A DNA stretch of 6,136 nucleotides. It comes from Candidatus Aminicenantota bacterium. GTDB taxonomy: Bacteria; Acidobacteriota; Aminicenantia; UBA2199. Location: positions 8,028,571 through 8,034,706 of the forward strand of contig CP070627.1 of the NCBI GenBank assembly GCA_020355945.1. The letters are read 5' to 3'. Both the position numbers and the translations under genes were made by a program. Positions 1 through 5,050 of the stretch are shown in pieces. Numbering within the stretch: the stretch's first letter is position 1; each line of letters starts with the position of its first letter. The notes beneath the pieces were generated by a model. That model saw only the letters and a list, made by a program, of their open reading frames with translations, did not search any database and was not told the DNA's origin.

Positions 1-231
1 ATTGAATAATTGTATTCCCGGATAGCTCAATGCCTGCCTGAACCATTCATCCAGAGGCAAAGGTAGTTCCAACCGGTTATATTCTACAAGTTTAGCAATT
101 TCCCAGCAAGAGATCGTGCTTATTCCTATAATATTGACTTCATTTTTCTTAATTTCGTCGATTTGGCGTTGGGTTAAATTGTTTGGATCATGAATCCACC
201 ATATCCATATATGCGTATCAAGAACAATCAT
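1..231 (-). CDS. PIN-domain toxin, VapC-like ribonuclease (partial, C-terminus outside window)
   Basis: The reading frame starts at ATG 231 and stays open for 77 codons to the window edge, so the C-terminal part is missing. The N-terminus MIVLDTHIWIWW contains the first conserved acidic residue of PIN domains (Asp5). A second family signature, ISTISCWEIAKL (about residues 37-48), carries the conserved Ser...Trp-Glu-Ile segment with Glu49-type acidic chemistry. PIN-domain toxins of type II toxin-antitoxin modules are Mg-dependent ribonucleases that cleave tRNA, rRNA or mRNA and are neutralised by a small partner protein. The ATG overlaps the stop of the upstream antitoxin gene in an ATGA arrangement, so the two are translationally coupled and co-transcribed. 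The RNA target cannot be read from the sequence, and the C-terminal acidic residues cannot be checked here. The family assignment is firm; toxicity is inferred. Confidence 0.88.
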   Translation of the reverse strand, partial: MIVLDTHIWIWWIHDPNNLTQRQIDEIKKNEVNIIGISTISCWEIAKLVEYNRLELPLPLDEWFRQALSYPGIQLFN

Positions 232-446
232 TTAATTACATCCCATTCATCCTCAGCCACACTGTCAAATGGCGCTTTATACTGTATAGGTTTTCCTCGT
301 AATGGATAAAGATTTTTTTGATTCTTAGGGGATGCTGAATGGCTTTTTACAATAACCTCAACTTTTTCTCCAGGATATAGGGGTAATCCCTGGATATTGA
401 GAACACCTTCTTCCGAAACAACTGTTTCTATATGGTATGTTTGCAT
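228..446 (-). CDS. Small antitoxin of the VapB-like type, partner of the PIN toxin
   Basis: This is a 72-residue protein starting MQTYHIETVV. I chose ATG 446 because AGGAG (459-455) lies 8 bases upstream. A TTG at 464 in the same frame would place that ribosome binding site inside the gene. The N-terminal half (residues 1-35) alternates short strands with a GEKVEVIV segment, resembling the swapped-hairpin or DUF2281-like fold of small antitoxins that bind operator DNA. The C-terminal half has the pattern YPLRGKP...PF.SVAEDEW, which I recognise from antitoxins adjacent to PIN toxins and which probably wraps the toxin active site. The gene overlaps the toxin start by 4 bases. An inverted repeat (467-479) lies just upstream, as expected for autoregulation. 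Exact family membership is less certain than the role. Confidence 0.82.
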   Translation of the reverse strand: MQTYHIETVVSEEGVLNIQGLPLYPGEKVEVIVKSHSASPKNQKNLYPLRGKPIQYKAPFDSVAEDEWDVIK

Positions 447-448
447 AT

Positions 449-595
449 TTATTTCTCCTGCCAATTAATATGGGATATTTTTCTTGTTTTGTCAAGTAAA
501 AATTTGCGTTTGCAGCAAATCTCATTTTGAGAATTGCTGCCAGAAGATGGCAGAATTTTACTGAGAAGTAACTTTTCTTCTTTTCTTCGTCCCAT
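449..595 (-). CDS. Possible small ORF, 48 codons, unknown function
   Basis: The frame opens at ATG 595, preceded at 7 bases by a good purine-rich ribosome binding site (AGAGAGG, 609-603). It ends at TAA 451-449, two bases before the antitoxin ATG. The peptide begins MGRRKEEKLLLSKILP, is strongly basic, and carries a Cys-Cys pair near residue 27. I recognise no family. In favour: the strong start signals, the orientation shared with the ATPase gene upstream (stop at 613) and the toxin-antitoxin pair downstream, and the near-contact with the antitoxin start. Against: it is short, it spans the likely toxin-antitoxin promoter and a hairpin, and its composition is that of AT-rich intergenic DNA. 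It could equally be a chance frame or a decayed gene end. Confidence 0.25.
   Translation of the reverse strand: MGRRKEEKLLLSKILPSSGSNSQNEICCKRKFLLDKTRKISHINWQEK
455..459 (-). promoter_or_regulatory. Ribosome binding site that fixes the antitoxin start
   Basis: AGGAG on the minus strand with an 8-base spacer to ATG 446. It supports the 72-residue antitoxin over a 78-residue version from the TTG at 464. Confidence 0.75.
467..495 (-). promoter_or_regulatory. Putative toxin-antitoxin promoter with overlapping inverted repeat
   Basis: A perfect -35 hexamer TTGACA lies at 495-490. At 17 bases spacing the -10 candidate is CATATT (472-467), which matches the consensus at 4 of 6 positions. The inverted repeat AATAT-GGG-ATATT (467-479 on the plus strand) covers this -10 region and is a natural binding site for the antitoxin or the toxin-antitoxin complex. 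The predicted leader would be only about 14 bases. The -35 is convincing; the -10 is weak. Confidence 0.42.
500..520 (-). terminator. Weak terminator-like hairpin after the ATPase gene
   Basis: Read on the minus strand, ATTTGC (520-515) pairs with GCAAAT (507-502) around a 7-base loop, and a run of T follows immediately. The geometry fits an intrinsic terminator separating the ATPase transcript from the toxin-antitoxin promoter. The stem is short and AT-rich, so the call is tentative. Confidence 0.28.
537..553. repeat. Small hairpin CTGCCA-N5-TGGCAG downstream of the ATPase gene
   Basis: Six perfectly paired bases enclose a 5-base loop (GAAGA on the plus strand). It lies 60 bases beyond the ATPase stop. 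No T-run follows on the minus strand, so it is at best a processing or pause element, not a typical intrinsic terminator. Confidence 0.35.
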
Positions 596-612
596 TTTTT
601 TTCCTCTCTATT

Positions 613-2109
613 TTATTTGCTTTCCTTTTTCTTGTCTTCAATTTTCTTTAAAACATCTTTTGCCACTTCCACCACTTCCTGGGGGGCATTGTAATCTTCG
701 CCTACCAGCATCTGAAGTGCAACTACTAAGGGTTCCATATAAGTTGCACAGGGGGAGTTTTTTAGAAGGTTTAGCCCTTCTTTCGCATAACCGGCCACTG
801 CTGCATCAGTAAAGAAGGATATGATATCATTGGGGAGTTCCTTCGCCAATTTGGAATCTTTCAAAAAATCAGCAGCAATTGAAAGAGCTTCTTTCCAGTT
901 TCCCCGTGTCCCACCAATGAGTTGATAAAATACTGAATCAGCTTTCTTTTTATTTGTAAGTTCTTCACTATGGTAGAAATTATCCATAAAATCCACCACT
1001 GCCCTAACGCGGTCCGATTGACTGCCGCTTATCCGCATTAAATGGTAAATATTGTACAGACGTTCGGTAACCTGGTAACTTTTCTTTCTACCTGAGGATT
1101 TTGTAATACTTACGCATCCCCGTGATTCAAGTCTTTTTAATAAAGAGCTGGTTTTATTGACATTAATTCGGGCATCCCGTGCTACCCTGGCTGCTTCGGC
1201 AGGTTCCCAGATATTGGCAAGGGTAACAAAAACTTTTCGTTCTAATGAAGGCAAACTCTCGATATTGCTTTTAAAATAAGTGGTATACTCATCGATAAGA
1301 AAGGTAAGTTGTTTCATTAATTCCCGGAAAGATGCCCCTGCTGCAAAAGAAGAAATAATTGCCAGGAGACGGGGATTGCCTCCTGTAAGTATTTGAATGG
1401 GCCGGATTTTATTTTCTTCTACCTCCTGCCCTGTCAGGTACTCCCATAGAAGTTTTGAATCTTTTGTGCTTAGAGGTTCCAGGTAGTGAAGTTTGAAGAG
1501 ATCAAACATGGCTTTTCCTGCATTATCAATTTCATTAAACCGGGATGGTGCAGTGCCTAATAGCATGATCCTGGGTTCATTTAACAGGGTATGCCGTATA
1601 TCCCAGGTCTCATCAGGACCTATTTGTTCTTCCATGAGCATGTTTATATTTTCCACCACCAATAGCAGGCGTTTATTATGTTTGTCCGAAAAATCCAGCA
1701 AACATGCCAATGCCCGTTCATACAATCGTTTTTCATCTCTTTCTTCTTTTAATCCTTTATGAACCTGCATCAAATTTTCATCTTTTGTTTGTTTGCTGAG
1801 ATGGAAAATTGCTCTTAGCCAGAATTCAGCGGCAGTAGAAACTTCATAACTCTCTTCGCTAAATATGATGGGATACCATTGGGAGTTTAATTTTTTATCA
1901 TTATCAATATATGCCGTTGCCCGAAGCACCAGCATGGTTTTTCCCATACCACGCGGGCCGATTATGAGGACGTGTTGATTGGAATTCCCTGTATTTTCTT
2001 TTATAGTTTCGATGATTAAATCAAAATCCACCTGGCGCACTACAAAGGATTGGATTAACTCTTCCTGTGAAAGGAAAGCCGGGTTGTATTTCATTAGAGT
2101 AGGTTTCAT
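613..2109 (-). CDS. AAA-type (Orc1/Cdc6- or STAND-like) ATPase with C-terminal winged helix
   Basis: This is a 498-residue protein from ATG 2109; numbering below uses that start. The P-loop GPRGMGKT (51-58) binds ATP. The Walker B strand LLLVVEN (148-154) ends in Glu-Asn, where most relatives have Asp-Glu or Asp-Asn. A sensor-1-like strand, RIMLLGTAPSRF (180-191), and a sensor-2-like GGNPRLL motif (243-249) complete an ATPase core similar to archaeal-type ATPases (PF01637) and Orc1/Cdc6. Residues about 285-360 form a winged helix: a helix-turn-helix around ARDARINVNKTSSLLKRLES, then a basic wing and YQVTERLYNIYHLMR. The last 130 residues look all-helical and end in a Lys-rich tail, shorter than relatives that carry TPR arrays. 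The protein is cytosolic, and DNA binding or signalling is likely. The biological role is unknown. The gene has its own promoter with three operators, so autoregulation or MarR-type control is plausible. Confidence 0.8.
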   Translation of the reverse strand: MKPTLMKYNPAFLSQEELIQSFVVRQVDFDLIIETIKENTGNSNQHVLIIGPRGMGKTMLVLRATAYIDNDKKLNSQWYPIIFSEESYEVSTAAEFWLRAIFHLSKQTKDENLMQVHKGLKEERDEKRLYERALACLLDFSDKHNKRLLLVVENINMLMEEQIGPDETWDIRHTLLNEPRIMLLGTAPSRFNEIDNAGKAMFDLFKLHYLEPLSTKDSKLLWEYLTGQEVEENKIRPIQILTGGNPRLLAIISSFAAGASFRELMKQLTFLIDEYTTYFKSNIESLPSLERKVFVTLANIWEPAEAARVARDARINVNKTSSLLKRLESRGCVSITKSSGRKKSYQVTERLYNIYHLMRISGSQSDRVRAVVDFMDNFYHSEELTNKKKADSVFYQLIGGTRGNWKEALSIAADFLKDSKLAKELPNDIISFFTDAAVAGYAKEGLNLLKNSPCATYMEPLVVALQMLVGEDYNAPQEVVEVAKDVLKKIEDKKKESK

Positions 2110-2119
2110 GATACCGTTA

Positions 2120-2125
2120 ACCTCC
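2120..2125 (-). promoter_or_regulatory. Ribosome binding site that decides the ATPase start
   Basis: GGAGGT at 2125-2120 is followed 10-11 bases later by ATG 2109. An in-frame GTG at 2127 lies upstream of this site and would place it inside the coding region, so the ATG is preferred. Confidence 0.65.
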
Positions 2126-2171
2126 ACAACAAATTTGTTGCCAACGTTTTTGTTGCCAACAAATTTGTTGG
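2126..2171. promoter_or_regulatory. Triple palindromic operator, CAAC-N6-GTTG repeated every 15 bp
   Basis: Three copies of a 14-bp dyad lie head to tail at 2127-2140, 2142-2155 and 2157-2170. The first and third have the same core, CAACAAATTTGTTG. The middle one has an altered left core, CAACGTTTTTGTTG. The third extends to a perfect 16-bp palindrome (2156-2171). An alternative phase reads TTTGTTG-C-CAACAAA (2149-2163), a shape common among MarR-type operators. The array begins at the predicted start of the ATPase transcript and ends next to its ribosome binding site, so a bound protein would block initiation or elongation. In RNA each copy could also fold as a short hairpin. The binding protein is unknown. 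Confidence 0.8.
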
Positions 2172-2175
2172 TAAT

Positions 2176-2204
2176 ATAATAGTATAAAAAAGATAATTTG
2201 TCAA
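2176..2204 (-). promoter_or_regulatory. Sigma70-type promoter of the ATPase gene
   Basis: TTGACA (2204-2199), a 17-base spacer and TATTAT (2181-2176) form a near-consensus promoter on the minus strand. Transcription would start near 2169, inside the first palindrome met by polymerase (2157-2170), with a leader of about 60 bases. Confidence 0.7.
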
Positions 2205-2226
2205 CACTTAACTAAAGATTTATTTG

Positions 2227-2255
2227 TTTACTATCATTGGCAGTTCGGTTATAAT
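2227..2255 (+). promoter_or_regulatory. Sigma70-type promoter of the exported-protein gene
   Basis: A perfect -10 hexamer TATAAT (2250-2255) lies 17 bases after TTTACT (2227-2232), a 4-of-6 match to the -35 consensus. The start would be near 2262, with a leader of about 25 bases. It diverges from the ATPase promoter and does not overlap the triple operator. Confidence 0.6.
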
Positions 2256-2286
2256 AAAATTTCAATGTGAAAACGTGGAGCACAAA

Positions 2287-2964
2287 ATGAAGATAAACAG
2301 TACGTTAATACTGGTGATACTGCTTATTGGGCCTTTTTTAGCGGACGGGGCGACCCGGGTTTATGAACAAAAAACCAAAGACCAGGTAACCACCCACCGT
2401 TTTGCTATCAAAACAACCGAACCCGGTTATTCAATCGATTTGCAGTCAGAAATAGAAGAAAATGTCATCAAACAAACATTTGAAGTGGATGCCCACCTGG
2501 CCACTCTCTCCTGGGTCTATGAGGACCCAAAGGAAAATACAAAAGTAACCGCTTCCAGGCAAGAGAACAAGATTTTCCTAAAAGGCCGGACCAGGGGAAA
2601 ACCCATTGATAAAACATTTAAGATCAATGAGCTTCCCTGGAACCAGACCTTTAATATCGGGCTTGAAGGTTTTGCCGTATCAGCCGAAAAATCCGTGATA
2701 TTCTGGGCCATTGGTACCAGGGGCCCGGGAAATATGAAAATAACCAGGTTCAAGGTAAAAAAGAAGAGAATCGAAACCATCACGATTAAAGGCAAAGAGG
2801 TGGAAGCTGTTTATGTAACGATTTCGTTAACCGGCCTGTTGTCTGTTTTTTGGACGGGAAAGTACTGGTACCGCAAATCCGATGGCATCTTTTTACGTTA
2901 TAAAGGGAAAAATGGGCCGGGGACTGGCATTTCCATTATGGAATTGGTTTCCGAAACCAATTAG
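2287..2964 (+). CDS. Exported protein of unknown function, 225 residues
   Basis: The start ATG 2287 is preferred because GGAG (2277-2280) lies 6 bases upstream and a signal peptide follows directly. A TTG at 2224 in the same frame would precede the predicted promoter. Residues 1-5 are basic and polar, 6-19 are hydrophobic, and cleavage is likely after about Gly21 or Ala22. There is no lipobox Cys, so it should be periplasmic or surface-released, not a lipoprotein. The mature chain is rich in Lys, Thr and aromatic residues in alternating strand patterns, with no helices obvious. Distinct segments are LPWNQTFNIGLEGF (116-129), FWAIGTRGPGN (139-149) and KYWYRKSDGIFLRYKG (192-207). The last resembles the aromatic strand turn seen in DUF3108-type or lipocalin-like periplasmic beta-proteins, but I cannot confirm a family. 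It is probably monocistronic. Confidence 0.75.
   Translation: MKINSTLILVILLIGPFLADGATRVYEQKTKDQVTTHRFAIKTTEPGYSIDLQSEIEENVIKQTFEVDAHLATLSWVYEDPKENTKVTASRQENKIFLKGRTRGKPIDKTFKINELPWNQTFNIGLEGFAVSAEKSVIFWAIGTRGPGNMKITRFKVKKKRIETITIKGKEVEAVYVTISLTGLLSVFWTGKYWYRKSDGIFLRYKGKNGPGTGISIMELVSETN
2942..2962. repeat. Nine-bp perfect hairpin spanning the end of the exported-protein gene
   Basis: AATTGGTTT (2942-2950) pairs perfectly with AAACCAATT (2954-2962) around the 3-base spacer CCG. It encodes the final codons, and its right arm ends within the TAG stop. No T-run follows on either strand, so it is more likely an mRNA 3'-end stabiliser or chance dyad than an intrinsic terminator. Confidence 0.55.
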
Positions 2965-2985
2965 CCACAAAGCGGGCGGCGTCGC

Positions 2986-3010
2986 AAAAAATCTTGCCAA
3001 AAAAACAAGA
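2986..3010 (-). terminator. Candidate intrinsic terminator of the beta-barrel gene
   Basis: On the minus strand, TCTTG (3010-3006) pairs with CAAGA (2996-2992) around a T-rich loop, and six T (2991-2986) follow directly. It lies 22 bases beyond the stop of the beta-barrel gene. The 5-bp stem is weak, so termination efficiency is doubtful. Confidence 0.38.
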
Positions 3011-3031
3011 AGTTGACAGATAGTAATATAA

Positions 3032-3787
3032 TTAAAATCTGAAGATGAGTCCACCATAAAAATAATTGATCATGGCAAACGTGTAAACCTCATCCACATC
3101 AGCACCGCCTTCTACAAACCGATAACCAAATTTGAGTCTCACATTCTTACCTAATTTATAAAAAATAGCTGCTGCCACATCTTCGGCACGTCCCTGTTTG
3201 GCTGCCAATGCATCCGCCTCAAAAAGAAATCCCAGGCGATTTCCCCATATCCATTCCAGGTAAACATGAAGCAAAGGAACAAATCCCACATTGGTACTGG
3301 AAGATTCTTTGGCATTGTCTTCAATCTTAACTTCCGCATCCCTGATCTTTGCAGTAAATCCGATCCAGAAATTGAGCTTTGGTTTAGCCACCAGTTGATA
3401 TTTGTACGTTAATCGATACGAATTGAATTTATACAGTGCACTGACAGACGAACCGCTGTCAAAGCGAACGCCTTCAAAGTCCACCGGTTGATTAAGGGTG
3501 CCACCGGCATTCAGTGATAACGGCGCATACAAGAGGGACAACCCATGTCTTTTACCTATCCTGTAAGACAAACGCAATCTATAGTAAGCTTTTCGGTCAA
3601 TTTCCAGGTCGTTTTTTAGAGAAAACCGGGTTCCCGATTCATTATTGGGAATCTGCACATTATTGTAACCGGGTATTACGAACCCACCCTCTATATCAAC
3701 CAACCATTTTCCTTCGGATGCCCACAAAGAAGAAAACATAAAGACCAGCAGGCATATTATAAGAAGTAATTTAAATATCTTTATCAT
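3032..3787 (-). CDS. Putative outer-membrane beta-barrel protein, 251 residues
   Basis: The start at ATG 3787 is supported by AGGAGGA (3797-3791) a few bases upstream and by an immediate signal peptide. That peptide has Lys3 and Lys6, a hydrophobic core 7-20, and likely cleavage after Ala23 in LWA-SEG. The mature protein alternates polar and hydrophobic/aromatic residues in about ten stretches, for example 67-76, 81-90, 114-132, 137-150, 165-180, 183-194, 214-225 and 233-251. It ends in Phe-Arg-Phe, the terminal aromatic signature recognised by the BAM assembly machinery. Small barrels of this size usually have 8-12 strands and act as porins, adhesins or membrane stabilisers. I recognise no named family, and no substrate can be inferred. 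It is transcribed divergently from the E1 operon and convergently with the exported-protein gene. Confidence 0.78.
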   Translation of the reverse strand: MIKIFKLLLIICLLVFMFSSLWASEGKWLVDIEGGFVIPGYNNVQIPNNESGTRFSLKNDLEIDRKAYYRLRLSYRIGKRHGLSLLYAPLSLNAGGTLNQPVDFEGVRFDSGSSVSALYKFNSYRLTYKYQLVAKPKLNFWIGFTAKIRDAEVKIEDNAKESSSTNVGFVPLLHVYLEWIWGNRLGFLFEADALAAKQGRAEDVAAAIFYKLGKNVRLKFGYRFVEGGADVDEVYTFAMINYFYGGLIFRF

Positions 3788-3816
3788 ATTTCCTCCTATA
3801 TATTTTCATAGTCATT

Positions 3817-3831
3817 CCTATATTTTATAGG
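3817..3831. promoter_or_regulatory. Inverted repeat CCTATA-TTT-TATAGG at the beta-barrel transcription start
   Basis: Six perfectly paired bases are separated by 3 bases. The element begins at or next to the predicted start of the beta-barrel transcript (about 3832). It could be an operator or a 5'-leader hairpin. Confidence 0.45.
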
Positions 3832-3838
3832 TTTATTA

Positions 3839-3868
3839 ATTTTAACACAAAATGTTTAGGTTTGTCAA
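3839..3868 (-). promoter_or_regulatory. Sigma70-type promoter of the beta-barrel gene
   Basis: TTGACA (3868-3863), an 18-base spacer and TAAAAT (3844-3839) read on the minus strand. A second -35-like TTGACT (3873-3868) lies immediately upstream. The leader would be about 45 bases. Confidence 0.6.
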
Positions 3869-3896
3869 GTCAACAGCATTGCCTTCAGCCTGGGGG

Positions 3897-3925
3897 TTGA
3901 AATCTTGTGGTTTTTCCTTTAAAAT
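3897..3925 (+). promoter_or_regulatory. Sigma70-type promoter of the E1 operon
   Basis: TTGAAA (3897-3902), a 17-base spacer and TAAAAT (3920-3925) match the consensus at 5 of 6 positions each. The start would be near 3932, with a leader of about 39 bases. Its -35 lies back to back with that of the divergent beta-barrel gene, 28 bases apart, so one regulator could affect both. Confidence 0.6.
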
Positions 3926-3970
3926 GCGGTTGTGATAAAATTTTTTAACGACTTATAAAGGTGTAAGCGA

Positions 3971-5035
3971 ATGACACAAAATACTAAAAAAATCGAAAAT
4001 ATCCCAGAGCCGGACCTCTGGTCCTTATACTGGAATATGCTGAGAAACCGTCTTTTTGAATTAGAAGTCATTCGGCTCTGGGAACAAGGCCGGATTCCAG
4101 GGGAGATGCACCTGGGAATGGGAGAAGAAGCCATTGTGGCCGGGGTGGTGGACCAGTTAGTAGAAGGAGACGCCATGGCCCTGGACCACCGAGGTACCCC
4201 ACCTCTGATTATGCGCGGCGTTGATCCCGTCTTACTGCTGCGAGAATTTCTTGGTCGTGCCGATGGGCTCTGCTGCGGCAGGGGAGGACACATGCACCTG
4301 TTTTCCAAAAAATACCTGGCAGCATCTTCAGGTATTGTCGGCGCCTCAGGTCCAACTGCCGCAGGATTTGCCTGGGCTGCCCAACATCTACGTCCGGGGA
4401 CAATCGCCGTGGCTTTTTTTGGTGATGGCGCAGCAAATCAAGGAATGCTGATGGAATCCATGAACCTGGCAGTCGCCTGGAAACTCCCGGTACTATTCGT
4501 TTGCAAAGATAACCACATGGCAATTACAACCCCTTCCCCTTCCGTTACCGGCGGAGTATTGACAACGCGGGCCAAAGGTTTTGGTATGCACGCTGCAGCA
4601 GTGGACGGCCTTGATGTGGAAAACGTATGGTATGCAGCCAATGAAGCAATCGTCCGAGCCCGCAGTGGCCATGGCCCTACCTTTCTGCATGCTGCCTGCA
4701 TCCGCCTGGAAGGCCATTTCCTGGGAGACCCCATCCTCCAAATTGCCCGCCACCCTGTAAAAGGAATGAAACCAATGGCCGCCTCCCTGATGAAATCCCT
4801 ATTTAAACGAAAAGGCACTTCAATAGGAAAACGAACGGAAAGTATACGTGCCATCACTTCTCTAATCACAGACGCTGTCAAACAGAGATTTTCAAAACAT
4901 GGCGATCCGCTGGAATCTACGCGAAAAAAGTTGGAATCAGATAAAACCAGGCTTAAAGGATTGGAAGCAGAAGTAGAGAAAGAAATCCAACAGGTAGTGG
5001 AAAAGGCTTTAGCACCAATACCAGGTGATCATTAA
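3971..5035 (+). CDS. Thiamine-diphosphate-dependent dehydrogenase E1 component, alpha subunit (2-oxoacid/acetoin type)
   Basis: With the beta subunit encoded next, this 354-residue protein should decarboxylate a 2-oxo acid, or cleave acetoin, and pass the acyl group to lipoyl-E2. Visible motifs are HLGMGEEA (47-54), HRG (73-75), GCGRGG-like CCGRGGHMH (101-109), the ThDP/Mg motif GDGAANQG (151-158) with its partner Asn181 in KDNHMA, and GHFLGDP (248-254) in the mobile loop with its conserved His. The HRG segment favours an AcoA-type enzyme over classical pyruvate dehydrogenase. Unusual points: the HRGHGH motif reads HRGTPP; the Tyr of the usual NNxYG is Met183; and about 57 residues separate GDP (252-254) from the DPL block (312-314), where human PDHA1 has 17, so there is an insertion of about 40 residues rich in Lys, Arg and Met. 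AAGGTG (3958-3963) precedes the ATG by 7 bases. The substrate is unknown. Confidence 0.92.
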   Translation: MTQNTKKIENIPEPDLWSLYWNMLRNRLFELEVIRLWEQGRIPGEMHLGMGEEAIVAGVVDQLVEGDAMALDHRGTPPLIMRGVDPVLLLREFLGRADGLCCGRGGHMHLFSKKYLAASSGIVGASGPTAAGFAWAAQHLRPGTIAVAFFGDGAANQGMLMESMNLAVAWKLPVLFVCKDNHMAITTPSPSVTGGVLTTRAKGFGMHAAAVDGLDVENVWYAANEAIVRARSGHGPTFLHAACIRLEGHFLGDPILQIARHPVKGMKPMAASLMKSLFKRKGTSIGKRTESIRAITSLITDAVKQRFSKHGDPLESTRKKLESDKTRLKGLEAEVEKEIQQVVEKALAPIPGDH

Positions 5036-5050
5036 CAGGAGGCACAGCCG

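Noticed and set aside
534..812. A 92-codon plus-strand frame opposite the ATPase C-terminus
   Set aside because: It is rich in Leu/Phe/Pro, the expected mirror of Lys/Glu-rich helical coding on the other strand. No independent start signal was seen.
2110..2127. GTG 2127 as the ATPase start
   Set aside because: It would place the GGAGGT ribosome binding site inside the gene and the coding start at the edge of the operator array. ATG 2109 fits better.
2127..2170. The 15-bp periodic repeats as a CRISPR array or replication iterons
   Set aside because: The repeats abut with a single base between them, leaving no spacers. They sit exactly at a promoter start and are palindromic, which fits operators better.
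2224..2286. TTG 2224 as the start of the exported protein
   Set aside because: It lies upstream of the predicted promoter -10 and would bury the signal peptide behind 21 residues. ATG 2287 has its own ribosome binding site.
3013..3038. TTGACA at 3013-3018 with TAAAAT at 3033-3038 as a plus-strand promoter
   Set aside because: The spacing is only 14 bases, and it would drive antisense RNA into the beta-barrel gene with no evident target. It is probably a chance match.
3919..4308. A 129-codon minus-strand frame over the E1 promoter and alpha-subunit start
   Set aside because: It lies antisense to the clearly homologous E1 alpha gene and its own promoter, is rich in Ser/Arg/Pro typical of a shadow frame, and matches no family.
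4438..4881. A 147-codon minus-strand frame inside E1 alpha
   Set aside because: The plus frame encodes conserved E1 motifs throughout this stretch, so the antisense frame is explained by codon bias.
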